64,000 nucleotides of DNA from Blasia pusilla (GCA_050084515.1 CM114274.1:4650001-4714000); one strand, 5' to 3'. Shown: positions 21,876 through 34,615, numbered from the stretch's first letter. Notes: generated from the sequence alone by a model not told the origin. Made by a program: numbers and translations.

Positions 21876-24780
21876 TCTAATAATAACTATTAATATTATT
21901 ATTACTATTAGAAAGAGTGAAATTAAATCTAAAGATATAGATTGTTGAATCACAAATCCTATTCTTCCATGGATCCTTTCTCACATATCTTAGCCGCCCT
22001 ACCTAGCAAAAATAAACTTAAAAGTGACATGGTGAGTTTAGGAAACTTTGGTTAAAAGGTGAAAGCATGAATGATTATACCAAAGGAAAGAAGGATTCAT
22101 TCGGCTCAGTTGACATCTTTGTAATATTTTTTTTAGACCTTTGTAAATCTTTTTTACAAGTCATTTTTCAAATATCTACAATTATCTACTTTATGAGTAA
22201 AAGGATTCATTTAGGACTTGTATACTTTTAAAAAAACTGGATATTTTTTAAATCTCCATACTCACACCTGAAAAGAAAATTTAATAAGCTCGTAAGTTGA
22301 CATTTAGCTTTCAAAGCACTTATTAGAGACTTATAAAATAATCACATGAACTCTACTCTCAAAGTAGTGAAAAACTTGCACCTACAAGAGGCCTTGTGTT
22401 ACAATATTATCCGCATACCTGAAAAAAGGGACCTAGCAATAGACAAGCGCTTGAAAAAAAGAGCATTTACATTTTTTATGAAAATATATTAGTGAGAAGA
22501 CTCATAGAGATTTTGGAATGTATCTCATGGCTATTTTTGCCATTTTCAACCCTTCATGAGCCACATACACTTCATTTCGTCTATTTTTTGGCTTAATATG
22601 TTTTTGTTTTTGCTTACCATAAATAGTGTCAAGGCTCCATGCCCATCTTCACTTATCAAAGTTTGTTGCTCATTTCTCCCAATTGGATTCAAGGCTCTTC
22701 CACCCTTCTTTTCCATAGAATCTTGATATTTTTCCTCTCAAGATTAATATTCTTTCTTAACTAGCTTTGCCTTTACAACTCACATTTCACTTGTACCTAT
22801 CTCAAGATAGTTCCAAGCTTCCTTCCCTTTCCAAGTATTATAACTAGTTTAGTTTAGGTAAATGAGATGTTGTAAATGGGTGTAGAGCTCTTCGTGGTGC
22901 TTGATACTTAAGAAATGCTCCATGGTGCTCGATCATCATGGGATGCTACAAAACCATTGTGGTTGGCCATTATGGTGCCTCATTAACCATTGGTATTCAT
23001 ATGGTATACGGCCACCATGGTCGCTCTGATGTTGTATAGTTACGACATCCTCTATGCAAGGGTAGTGGACATGGCAATCAATTAATGATACCTAAATATT
23101 GACTAATTGAATATTCCTGGTTTCTTTTAAAGTTTTGATTCTTGAAATTTTATCATGAGTTTAAATTTATTTTTTTAATGAACATTGGTAATGATTCCAA
23201 GTTTTCATCAATCTTTGACGTGCCCTCATGATTCATTTTTCATGTGGTTGCTAGCATGCATGCCTTAAAACTAGGCTATCCTTAATTTTGTTCAAGTGCT
23301 TAGACATTGAAGTCTACTATCTTTCACAATTAAAAGCATTTATATTGACCCTTCAAATATGTCTCATACTTTCTTTATATTATCATAGGAAGGAGTATCA
23401 ATATACAACAAAAAAATCCATTAAAAATATTTTACTCATTTGCGATTGTAAGGTAATAAGGGTTGGATTTTATGAGGAAAGGACTTCTATTCCTTGAATT
23501 GAAGAGGTCATTGTAGGATATGTAAGGGTTGGGGGAAATTTTGTTTTCATATAAGGTGTAAAAAGGAACAAAAGGTTAAAAGTGATGAAAGGTTCTTTTC
23601 CTTTTCTTTCCCCAACTTAGTATAGGTGGAAAATTTTCCAAATGATGATTGTTATGAAGGAGAGGGTTACAAAAGAGAATGCTTGATGGGGGTAAAGTTA
23701 TTTGCAAAATGAGGGAGAAATTTTTAAAAAAGCATATCAATCAATATGCCAATTATTATGTCCTACCTACTTCCAAACTAAGGGGATAATTTCATCTAAA
23801 TTAAAGTGGATGGGTAAAGCCATAAAGAGGACTAGAGTGAAAATGTTAAATTTTCAACAAAAAAAGAGCTTCCTTCAAGATATGAAATTCTCAACCTTAA
23901 ATTTTTGCTAGGATAGGTGAGGAGAAAAGATGCATAAATTTTCACTAGGGAATGGAAAGAGAGAAAAGGGATATTTTTCCCAACAAGGGAGGTTTCTTAA
24001 GGAATTTTATAAAAATGCTCATGTTTTAATGGGAGAGAGGAGGATAGAAAGGGCATAAATTAGGGAGTATGAGACGGTTGGAAAGTTGGAACTGGCTGAC
24101 CTTCCTCTTACCCTCTCTGGATAATCCTTTGCAATCCCATATGGAGAGGATAGACCCTCATTATCCCTTCTTTGGAGGATAGAGAGAGGGAGAGAATCCA
24201 TCTCTTTCCTCGCATCTTTATCCCGACCATCTACATAGAGGGATGAATATATGTAATAGGGTAGAGGAGAAGGGGAGGTTCGAGAGGAAGAAGAGAGGAT
24301 AGAAACAAATCCTCTCCATTGTTTTGAAAAGTAGAGGCACAAAGAGGGTAGAGAATGAGGTGGATGGGATGGGAAAAGGAAGGCAGGTATATGGAAGGAC
24401 GCTTCGCCATAGGATAAAACCTTCGTTCCTTTGTAGACGAAAGGAAAAAGGAGGTCCAAAATTGGAGAGAGTTCGTCCTTCTCAAGCCCATTCTATTTTA
24501 CGCGAATGAAAACCAATGGATTTGAATGATCATAACCAAAAGATTTTCTATACAATATTGGGATAACAAGTTGGTACATGGTGGAGCTCCACTAGTATTC
24601 ACATCATTACCAAAAGCCTAATTTGATTGTGAATAAAAATGATACAAAGAGGTTTGTAAATTAAATAATTCAATCAGAAATAACGTAAAAACGAAAGTAG
24701 AATACATAATAGAGCATGTACAGTATAATAAGTGTCGTGTTTGCAATGAATAAGTATGTTCTTGTTGGAAGTGGCTCTCG
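21874..24780. other. AT-rich intergenic stretch
   Basis: No gene or element recognised. 24.0-24.5 kb is purine-rich (gagagg/gagaagg words), which creates a meaningless minus-strand open frame at 24019-24459. Confidence 0.4.
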
Positions 24781-26150
24781 GCGCATCTGTGTACATGTTC
24801 CTCGCATGAGGTGTTGATGGATGAAGGCCCCCGATGGTCATAGTATACGTCCACTGTACCGCCATGCATGCATGCGTGCATGCATGCATGCCGTCGGGTG
24901 ACGGGAGTCACGAGACCGTTCATTGACCTAAGAATGTCCATTCTGCCGTTGACAGTTTGTACCCGTCGGAAGAAAGCAACAAAGACGGCCCTTTGACAGC
25001 CGACGGCCATTCACGAATCACGACGGCGGTCTGTAGTACTCCGGACGTCAAGGGGCACAACCGGTACGCGCCGAGACTTGACCGTTGGTGGGTGCTCAGC
25101 CTTTGACCAACGGATAATAACAAGTACCTTCCTTTCGTATGAGTGCAGTAATCCGTTTTTAGCGTCGAAGGTTTTTTCTCCCTAACCCGGACTCCCGCCT
25201 TCTAACTAGCGGGCCTATAACTGTACCTGTTTCATCAGGCTCGGCTCGGCTAGGTCGCCCTTTACATGCTAATGGGATTTTGCGGCAGGCTCAGGCTGTG
25301 GGAGACGCCGGCGCTAGAGGCCCACTTAGTAGTAGTCATAGCTCTCTTGTTGTTGCTGATATTGTCTCTGCTGTTGGTGAGTTTCGTCGTTAGGGGGGGG
25401 AATGCCCCCTTCTTCCTTTTCTGGTCCTGTTGTGGCCTTCAGGTTTTGACTCTTTGAGTCCCCCTCTTTTGTACTTCCAATGGGTTTTCCATCACTCGTT
25501 TTTATCGAAGTGCATCTTCGTTTTTTTTTCTTTTCTTTACAGGGTCACAAGATTTGACGCGACAACCTCGGCTCGGCACGCGAAGTCATAGCGGCGAGTC
25601 ATCCTACTTGGAGGTACGACACGTACACGAGCCTCGAATCGCAACGCCAAAGGTCCACATTTTGTCCATTGTCGCATGGCTACGCAGCTCTACTGGAACT
25701 ATTTATGTGCTCGTCTCGGAGATAAGTAAGGGACGGACGGACGGACGGACGGAGGAGGAAGAGACCGAGGTTCGAGTGAAAGTAAGGGCTCACTCTTTGA
25801 CCACCGCCGAGAAACAAGTCGTTGTCGCTGCCTCCTCATTGTTTGGGGAAGTAAAAGCATTACGACGCAAGCAAGCACTCGCTCGGTCTGCCTTGTCAAC
25901 TCCTCCCATTCGTGGGCGTAGAAATTACTCCACTCGTTCTTGGAGAAGAAGGAAAAGGAAGGGAAAAGTCCATTGAAAGCCGATCTCTTCAACGAGGGAA
26001 ATTCATAAATAAGAAGGGAGGGGAAAGTGCCGGATGAGTGTGAACAATCGTTAAAAAAGAAATCAAGCATTCTTTGGTTCTTCTTCCTCGGGTCGGTGGG
26101 CATGGCAGGGGAGACCGGGTAGGCATGGCGCATAGATTTCCCAACCAACA
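24781..26150. other. GC-rich island with RY-repeat and GGAC microsatellite, no gene recognised
   Basis: The composition is gene-like, but the open frames (25266-25457, 25554-25976 plus; 25699-26148 minus) overlap one another and lack domains. A near-perfect catg array with repeated CATGCATG (RY-element) cores lies at 24862-24891. A (GGAC)n run lies at 25731-25753. Several ttgacc/ttgact W-box-like words fall between 25075 and 25110. It could be a relic promoter and first exon or a dead gene; the sequence does not decide. Confidence 0.25.
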
Positions 26151-26518
26151 GGCCTCACCCGAATTGTTATATTTTTTTTCCCATTGATTCAAAGAAGTTG
26201 TATCTCTCAAATTGGGGGTTTTTAGGAAAAAATTTGGATGATTCGAAAATTCTTGGAGTTTTCCTATTGGCATTATTAAGAAAGCCGGTTGTCACATCTT
26301 AGTTGGCCGACAAGTGGACTTCTATTATGTTGACAATATAAAAATTCAGCAGTTATTTTGGCATAACTTTGTGCTAAAGTGTTTGTTTGCTTCATGATCC
26401 TCATTTAGGAAAATTCTCCCCTTTCGCTATTCAGGGCCAGATGATCCATTCACTGAGCCAGCAGTCACCCGATAATTTGTGTGCGAAGGTTACCATTTCT
26501 AGATCTCTAGGGCTTTTT

Positions 26519-26589
<71 letters not shown>
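26519..26589 (+). repeat. Compound (TG)n(AG)n microsatellite
   Basis: About ten TG units followed by about 25 AG units without interruption. Confidence 0.96.
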
Positions 26590-26593
<4 letters not shown>

Positions 26594-26689
26594 ATTTCAA
26601 CTATAAAGAGTCGCCAATTTTTTTGGAGTTGTGGAGAGAAACTATTTGTTAGCTCTTGGAAGTCGTGAACAAGTGCAAAATAGGTTTGT

Positions 26690-26885
26690 GTGACTCTTGA
26701 TAGCCATTTTCAGGAATGCGACATTGCCTCATAGCAAGGGATTGAAGAGGTTCATTTGTTATAGTTCTCATGCCCATACACGTTACTACACAATCTTTAT
26801 TGTTGTTTGCATCCATAAAAGAAATATTTTCGATCTTCTCAACAAACAAGTAGATTGGTGCACATAAAAAATACACTCACACGTG
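26690..26885 (-). repeat. Dispersed repeat D, copy 1
   Basis: Read on the minus strand it shares gattgtgtagtaacgtgtat and gggcatgagaact with copies at 27285-27494 (minus), and related words with copies at 44.48 kb and 50.38 kb (plus), where the core reads ..tgtgtagcgatgtgtatgc. Function unknown; all four copies lie near the Ty3 remnants. Confidence 0.5.
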
Positions 26886-27284
26886 TATATCAAGAACACA
26901 GAAAAAAATTTCAAAATAACTCTTATGGCCAGCCTCACTCTCAAATTTATATACAATGATCAAGCTACATCCATCTTTACCATGAGGGAATCCACACTCT
27001 AGCACTCAAGCTCCTACCAAAACATAAAAGGACGAGTGCTCAAAAGGCTTAACAAGAGAAAGATGGCTAGTACTAACAACCTTTTTATCCTTTATAAACT
27101 TGGGAAGAGCCAAAATAGTTCTTCCCCCAGAAATAGCCATGAATGGTGATATACACACATACAGATTATCAGGTGATCGTTAACTTAGTCAACAACTCAC
27201 ATGGACCAAAATAATTAAATTGAGGGGATTTTTAGGAATGAAAATCTTAACGCAATGGAATTTTAGCCAACCTCATCCAATAAG

Positions 27285-27494
27285 TCAAGAGGAAGTTATA
27301 TTTGGAAAATCGGATGACTCCATATATCGTCTACATAAGAAAATTCTATTTATCAACCAACTATGATGTGAAGTTATCGTGCCCATACATATTGCTACAC
27401 AATCAATATCAGTGCTCACATCCACATAACAAACATTGTTGATCTTCCCAACATATGAGTAGAATCGTAAACAGACACACATATACTCATACAT
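27285..27494 (-). repeat. Dispersed repeat D, copy 2
   Basis: Minus strand: gggaagatcaacaatgtttg, then gattgtgtagcaatatgtat and gggcacgataact, alignable with copy 1 at 26.7 kb. It lies immediately downstream (in the minus sense) of the Ty3 3'-end remnant at 27.59 kb. Confidence 0.5.
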
Positions 27495-27589
27495 ATATAT
27501 ATATCAAAACCACACAACGCGCCCCCTAATTAGTGATTAGGCCTCATAATTCCAAGTAGCAACCATCACATCCACTTGCCATAATCTAT

Positions 27590-28115
27590 TATCGACATAT
27601 GATAGCCTTTAGAATAACCATCACAAACCAACACAATGGCGACACCCCTCATAGATCCACACAGCATACATTTCAAACCCGTAGGTATAAAAAATAACTA
27701 CCAAGCTCACATCTACTCTCCCATTCAAGTTCGGAAGATGGCATGGTGCCCAATTGTCCACATGATCCTTGCAAACAAAACCAAACTATCCCCCCCCCTC
27801 CAATATGAGGATTTTGGTAGGCAACATCTCATGCACACTCAAAATTGTGCATCCTCTAGTAACATCGATATAGGATCTTTGATGTCGCGTGCTTTAGGTA
27901 CACATAATCTCTAGGATGGAATCTCCTTATCCTTGGGAGACAACCTCCTCCAAGAATGATGACATAAGTACCTAATGTATCCCTACGTTCAACATTAAGT
28001 AAGTTCTCAAATGCCATTGGCATAACTCTATGAAAATCTTTGCCCTTTGAAAATATGCTTGACATTGCTTGTGCCCATACATCTAAGTCATGAAATTCTA
28101 ACACCTTTGTTATAT
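27590..28115 (-). mobile_element. Ty3/gypsy 3'-end remnant: integrase tail and PHD finger
   Basis: Minus-strand reading from 28115 gives VLEFHDLDVW, then FHRVMPMAFENL, then RRFHPRDYVYL. This is the same order and nearly the same words as the integrase tail of the element at 45.3-50.3 kb (LNLDDPDVW, FRRVMPMAFENL, RFHQEDYVYL). After a frame change it continues IDVTRGCTIL and LILEGG, then CMLCGSMRGVAIVLVCDGYS and KGYHM down to about 27590. That is a PHD finger in which one zinc Cys has become Tyr. It is truncated on both sides and broken by stops. It proves the integrase-tail-plus-PHD arrangement is repeated in this genome. Confidence 0.8.
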
Positions 28116-30489
28116 CAAATATCTACAAGTTAATCAAGCTTTCTCCCTTAGATAAAAAATTATGAGCCCCTTTTGCCTTTTATTTCTAGTATGGTTTGTT
28201 AAAGGAGAAGGTTTTAAATTTTGGACTTTTCCATCGGTACGTGTCAAAGAGATCCCCTTGAGGGTTCCCTCTTTGTAGTGGCTCATTAATGGGCACTCTC
28301 TCTATTTGGTTGACACCTTTCTCAAATTTATTTCCCCCTTTTTTAAGGATGATTTTTGCATTATTCGCCTGGGAGACCTTTTCATCCATGCTTTCCTTCT
28401 CTTTTCCATCTATTTGGCATGTGCCACCCTTGCGGCAAAGGTGAAGAAGTCAAATCTTGGTTACTAACTGGCGTATCCTTTGAGTTTAATGAACTTGATG
28501 GTTTTATGAGTTATGACACATGATGGAGACTTGCGTGAATCAAGAGTTTCCCTTGGAAGCGAGGACTTTATTTTAAGCTCCATGATCCGTGCCTTGTATT
28601 TCTATTTTGAGATAGAGAGGGTGATATTAGCCCTTTCTTCCCATCTGATAGTGGAAAACATTGATATTTCTCCCACTCATATAGTCAATAATTTGAGTTT
28701 CTAAATCCTAGCTCACTTTGAGAACTTTTGGTTTTGAAACAATCTCCATAAGAAATAAGAGGATTCTCATCGAATGCCTCGGAAAGAAATCTAGACTATT
28801 ACTAAAACATGGGGGGGTTACTAAATGTAGAAAGGAAAAAAGAAGAAGATGTCTATCTATAAGAAGTGAAGCCACCCATTAGAAAAAATATATTGTTTCG
28901 CTGTAAGGGACTTAAGACTAGTTTTTCACTCCGAATCAAATCTGCTACCTAAAAGTGGAGTCCTTTCATTTTTGGCTCGAAGGGGTTGTACACAAATGTT
29001 TGTATTGGATTGGTTAGTTACATGTGTCATTGTGAGAAGACAATGGCTATTGTATCCACAAAAGTGTGTGATAGCTATGATAGTTACTCTGGTATAACTG
29101 GAGCCTTGCACAACCAAAGTTGGAGACACGGAGCCTGCACAGCCAAAGTTGGTGTCAAGGGAGTTGCATCTGTGGTTGGAGGTGAAATTGGAGTTCTTGA
29201 TGGAGGTGAAATTGGGGCTTAGGGCTGAGGGAAAGTTTGAGTTGTGGCATAGAACTCAAGGTGATTTTCTAAAATGTGTGGTAGTGACGATTAACTTGTT
29301 AGGACAATTGAGCTAACTCGTCACTGTTCTTTCTCCTCTATAATGTGAATGTTCCAGGTGAATGTGACAAATCTCGCCTACAAAGGCTTCCCGACCCCTC
29401 CTTCCGCCGTTTTCCTTCTCTTGGATCTCAAAAAAATTTAGCATCGCGACTTCAATGGCAAAGCATGACATTTTAGCTCCGACCTTGGGATGCAGACTGT
29501 AGTTCTTGAGTGCCAAAGATTTTTGGGATATCTCATCAATTAGGCTCGTAACTTTGTGAAAGAATTGTAGGCTAACGGCGGGAGGTAGTGGGATGAAAGT
29601 GGTGCTAGGCCATGTATGTTGGCGATCAAGCTCCTTTTATGGTATCGTACACATCACTCACTGAAGAAGTTATGCCAGGACACAATATGCCTAGGTGTTG
29701 CTGCACAGTCAATTTTTTTAAAGTGAAATGGCGTAGGATGTGTCTTCTTTCCTACTTCATAGTGTAATTGAATTTTTTGACAATTCCGGCGAGGAGAGAG
29801 TAGTAGTAAGCACATGGATTTGGCATTGGATTTTTAGGATTCTGCAACTGAAAGAGTGCAGATTTTTGCTCTAGATTTGGAGGATGGAAAAATGTAGTAA
29901 CGAAATGATGCATTGTTGCTTCAAGAATCACATGGTAATCGCAAGGAGCTGCACATAGAAGAGGGCTAAAACCGCACATCTAAAACTTGAGTCGTGTGCT
30001 TGCTCCTCAAGTTGTTCCGTTGATCAATATCTCGTGCACTTGCGTACGATTCGAAGAGAGGAGTTGGGCGTTTGAGCCTTGAGCCACGAGTGTAGCCTTG
30101 TACGTGAAACCTTTCAATATTTGTCTTGTGGTCTGCCACGAAGACTTACCAGATGTGACCATTACAATCGGTACCGCCAACTCTTGGGAAAATTTGAAAA
30201 TCATCTCCTAGCTTTAATTTCCCTCCCGCAGCGGAGTAAGTTCGTGCTTCAACACTTCTCTTGTGACTGTTTGTGTCCCGTGCACGCCATTAATTCACTC
30301 ACTTTCCCTGCTCAAATTTGACATATCTAACTAGATTAAATTAAAAAAATTGATCTTTATCATTGTACAATTTGATGCCGGTGCATCGCAAGGGCATTCT
30401 TACAAGTAAACTCTGAAAGGAGAACCGAAATACCCCAGTATCAGGTAAGAGAACCAGACTTGGGGAAAGAAACTCGACGACGGTGCTCC
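28116..30489. other. Intergenic, nothing recognised apart from short tandem repeats
   Basis: At 29100-29220 two short tandem pairs occur: ggagcc(t)tgcaca.ccaaagttgg twice, and ggaggtgaaattggagt/ggaggtgaaattggggc. No gene seen. Confidence 0.4.
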
Positions 30490-30800
30490 CAACGGAGCCC
30501 GTATAATTACATCCCCTACTACTAGGCAATAATGACTTCTTCGCTTTGTCCTGACGCCACATATACTTTTGGTGCAGGTTTGGGGGAGTGGATTCGGAGT
30601 GCACAGGCAGGAGACTGAAAGTTATCGTGCAAATGATTTTCACCCGTGGATGGGTCCTCCTTTAACCGTGGATGTGGATCTAATAAAAACAAATTCACTC
30701 CTCAGTGTTAATTAATTTCTATGTCGTGCTTCTCCCGTGGTTCCGTTAATCCCTTTGTGAATGCCGTGTTCTCCTCCCGTGTTACACTGGTGCTTCTCAT
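30490..30800 (-). repeat. Dispersed repeat C, copy 1
   Basis: The minus-strand sequence aligns with plus-strand 34.11-34.62 kb. Shared words in order are tttttattag.atc, ccacggttaaa/ccaacggttaaa, gactcc/actccgaa, actcccccaaa, accaaaagtatatgtgg and ctagtagtaggg. The two copies therefore face each other 3.3 kb apart. Confidence 0.7.
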
Positions 30801-32445
30801 GACTCCTTATCTTTCCAAACCCCAAACCTGAAACCGGTTCAGATGTTTCCTTAGATCTGCACACCAACGTGGAGACCAAGTTCTCTATTCAGCCTCCAGC
30901 ACCTTTAATTCAATAGCAAGTCTTTGAAAACTTCAATCCACGTGGTATTCCAAGCTCATTCTCGATTACAAAACGCACTTCGGCTGAGGTTTCGCTCCCT
31001 CCCTCTAATAACCCCGGGCTGGGGTCTAGACTAGGATCCTCCTGAGTTCAGAGGCGTGGAGACTCGTCACACGCTGCCGAAGCAAGACTTGCGGAGGAAC
31101 GGAAACCGGCGAACTTGGTTGGGATGGAACCGACGACTCCGCGAGTCCGCGTACCACGGATTGTGGGGGCAGCTGTAGAAATTTTCAAAGGGAATGAGCA
31201 GCTCATTCCTCTCCTTTCCTTTGACTTGGACTGAGGATTTTGAACCAACGCAATCGTGTCTTGCCTTGGGCATCCTGGGGTTACAGAAACCTCACACTAA
31301 AAACTTCACTCTCTGGAGACAAGTGTCCATGCGTGAATGGTGACTTCTTCTATTGGACTCTTACGTCCCAAACCCTAAAGAACCTGCCCCGTCATCAATC
31401 ATCCAGGAGACGACTTTTTCAATGCCACGCACGGGGAGCTCACTGAAATTAAAGTTGACAACTTTCCTTTTTAGGTTCTAGTGGTTTTTCCCCCACTTTC
31501 CTCTTCAGATCATGACATCCGCCGAACATGCGATCATCATTCGCTTTCTTTTCTACCAAACGGATATAAACAAATCAAATCTGGGGACTCTCGAAAGCAG
31601 AGTGGAATAAATCCCTTTTTATTATTTATTTTAATATCAGTAAAACACTGTGAAACTCTTGTCGGATCGGATGCGCTCATGATCTCCTCCGACCCGGTGG
31701 TTAAGAGCCTACAAGTAATTATATTTTCGTAATTTTAAATCCAAGTTCTCTCGAAAAGTGGAGAAAATTATGAAATCCCCATGCTGTACGTGGACGTGAT
31801 CATGGCGAAACTGACGGGGAGAAAAACGCCCGAAGCGATTTCAGTACGAAGCCGTCGCGGTGTCGAGTCAAGATAAAGTCTTGCACACCCGCTGTAGATC
31901 TCGATCGATGGAGGAGACGACCGGTCACGAGCCCGGTCAGATGATAATCCAACCAACCATTCCCCCTCCCCCTCCCCCCTACAACCCCACCTCTTCCTTG
32001 AAAAGTTGGCGGTCGCTAACCCTAGAACCCATCGTCAACGCTTCCAGCTGGGAACGCCGGGAAAGCGGGACTCCGCGGAGAGAGATTGACGGCGGGGACA
32101 GCTATCGGCACGCGAAGAGTACCCCCCTCCGACGACTACGATTCTGCCGTCCTTTGAATGGCCCGCGATCTTCAGCGGCATATGAACTTACGTCCCATTT
32201 CTTTTCCGAGAAATGGGACGCGGACAGAACACGAGCGTTGATCGCATCTCGATTTGACTCCACACGAAAAGTATTCTTGAAGTCTTATTACAAGGGGTCT
32301 TTCCGGTGGCAAGTTGGACCGCTTTTCTCTTCATGTACACATATAGTGTATTTTTATACGACATTTTTTCCCTTCTCGTGGGAGACGAAAAATTCAAAAT
32401 TAATTGTTGTATATGTATTAGTGTTTGTTTATATATATGTATACA
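30801..32445. other. GC-rich stretch, unrecognised; plus-strand open frame 31860-32501
   Basis: A 213-codon frame at 31860-32501 includes a short Pro run (PPPPPP) and an Arg-rich middle. Its last 18 codons run into the Helitron at 32446, and I see no domain. A perfect 12-bp hairpin lies at 32191-32220. Possibly the 5' remains of a gene; I do not assert a product. Confidence 0.2.
32191..32220. repeat. Perfect inverted repeat, 12-bp arms, 6-base loop
   Basis: Arms cgtcccatttct (32191-32202) and agaaatgggacg (32209-32220) are exact complements. No T-tract follows that would suggest a terminator. Confidence 0.9.
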
Positions 32446-32761
32446 TCAGTATTGTGCCGGTACAATGCACGGGAAATGAAAATAATAAAGAGTTTGTGTA
32501 AAATCTAAGAAGGACAGACATTCATTTTTTTTAAGAATAAATATTTATTATTATCAATAATTTTATGTGAAATATTTTCTTACTATTCAATTGTCATGTT
32601 ATATGCGTACAATTCTTGTTATGTAAGAAAGAATAATCCTAATTTTTTAAAATGTTTTTTCATATATTATCAAATCAAAATATATTTTCTTGTTCCACTA
32701 TCACGTGTTGTTTAGAGAGGTGTTTGCAAATCAAAAAGTTATCCTCCTTTAATAATATAGA
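32446..32761 (-). mobile_element. Small non-autonomous Helitron, 316 bp
   Basis: Read on the minus strand it begins TCTATATTATTAAAGG and ends with a CCCGTGCATTGTACCGG hairpin region followed by CACAATACTGA. The 5' neighbour is A and the 3' neighbour is T, so the junctions read A|TC...CTRR|T as for Helitrons. Two further candidates with the same kinds of ends lie at 52.95 and 53.39 kb. No Rep/helicase is encoded. Confidence 0.65.
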
Positions 32762-34109
32762 TTGATGTGACAAATATGACAAGATCCAATCTAGGTAATT
32801 GCTCTCTACATGCATGTCACATAGACTTTGGTACTTGTTAGAAATCCAAGGACATAACATGGTTCCATGGGAGGAAGGCATACCAAAGTTGCATTTGGAT
32901 GTAGGATTATGGCATTGGTTTTGAAAAAGAAATCAATTTATTGACCTCCTCAAAGGGAAAAACACAGTTGCACCAAAAGCGGCTGGTATAACTCATGAAG
33001 ACTACAAAAAAGTGGATGAGGGCCGCTTCATGCCAAATAGAGAATGAAATGGTAAACCCAACAATTGAAACTTAACTTTGCCGTAAACGTCCCCAAATGA
33101 AGGAAGTAAATAAAATATTCCATTTTCGTATCTTAAGGAGACATCCTAAACGTATCTTTCAAATCTAGGAATCTCAAAAGGAAAACTAACGTTTTTCTCC
33201 AACTGTTCTTACTTATCAGACTCCAAATTTAGCAACTACTGAAGTTTTAGAAATGGAAACCAATCTTCACACCTTCATAGTATTTGTTCATTTTGGGGAA
33301 CAAATTCTTTGCAAAGATACACTTGGGTGGACCACCATATTTTCATAACCCAAAATTCTTTGAAATAATTTTAAATTTACAAAATAACAAAGTTTTTGAA
33401 AGTTTAATGAAATAATAGATAAAGCTAACTCAAATCCAACCCAAGCATTCCAACTATGACTTAGAACCATTTCTAAAACCATACCAAGATTGGTTGAGAG
33501 GATTCTTGTCAACCTACATTACAATATCCTAAAATAAAATACACCATTTTTCTATACATGGAGCTAACTTTTTTTTTTCTCTTTTGACTCTTTTGCTATA
33601 GATATTATTTTCAAATAGTGATTCAGAAATAAATAATATATAATTAGAAATTTATGGAAAATAATATCAAATTCCATCATTATGTGAACTCAACTCATAT
33701 TTTCCACTTTAGGTTAATCCAAAATAATGAACCTTGGGAAAATATTCTTATTGAAAAGTATATGCTCACCTCCCTAAATTGTGACCTTGAGACATAATGA
33801 AAGTTACAACAAAAGTAGATGGAAATATATAAGAAGTGAAATACTTTTATAGACAGTAAAAAGCTAAGTCCATTGCAATAATGAAACAATGTTAAAAATA
33901 TTATTATTATCTCCAATTTTCCTCCCCCTACGATGATCTTATCATCTCAACAACATATAAAATTAACAAAACTCGCAAACCACAATCATTTTCATGTACC
34001 TTGGAATCATTCATGTTTCCTCGTACAATTTCTAGAGATTTGACTTTCAAGGTGAAATAATTGGGAGGCATACTAAAAACCAACCAATATGCTGCCCGGT
34101 TTTTGGTTT
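32762..34109. other. AT-rich intergenic stretch
   Basis: No gene or repeat family recognised. Confidence 0.4.
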
Positions 34110-34444
34110 TGGAGAAGCACTAACATGGAGACTAACATGACGTGGAGACATACAAGCAACAATAAGTGGGAATAGAGAGGTAATACGGCGTTTGCACTAA
34201 CACCAGGGAGTAACACGACGTGCCATTGCATAGAGAGCACGACAAATTTCATGGAGAACGGAAGTTTGGAAGCACAAACACCGGGGAATTTATTAACAAG
34301 AAGTGAGTTAAAAATGCTTTTATTAGGATCACATTTTTATTCCCATCCAACGGTTAAAAAATCACTTGTAGAAGAAATTTCATTTTGTTGCCTCTGGACT
34401 CCGAATTGACTCCCCCAAAATGCCACCAAAAGTATATGTGGAAA

Positions 34445-34530
<86 letters not shown>

Positions 34531-34615
34531 AGAAGAAGAAGAAGAAGAAGAAGAAGAAGAAGAAGAAAATATTATTACGGGCTAGTAGTAGGGGCCGTAA
34601 ATTTATATTAAAAAA
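34110..34615 (+). repeat. Dispersed repeat C, copy 2, expanded by GA/GAA microsatellites
   Basis: This is the plus-strand counterpart of 30490-30800. Relative to copy 1 it carries a long (GA)n (34448-34527) passing into (AAG)n (to about 34567), inserted between accaaaagtatatgtgg and ctagtagtaggg. The Arg-Glu open frames across the microsatellite are artefacts. Confidence 0.75.

Noticed and set aside
25554-26148. Open frames of 140 (plus) and 149 (minus) codons
   Set aside because: They overlap on opposite strands, have no motif and are Arg/Ser-biased by composition.
31860-32501. Plus-strand open frame of 213 codons with a poly-Pro stretch
   Set aside because: No domain, and the 3' end runs into a Helitron. 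Described as unknown rather than called a gene.
34385-34611. Arg-Glu repeat proteins (also minus 21101-21379)
   Set aside because: Simple translation of GA and GAA microsatellites.
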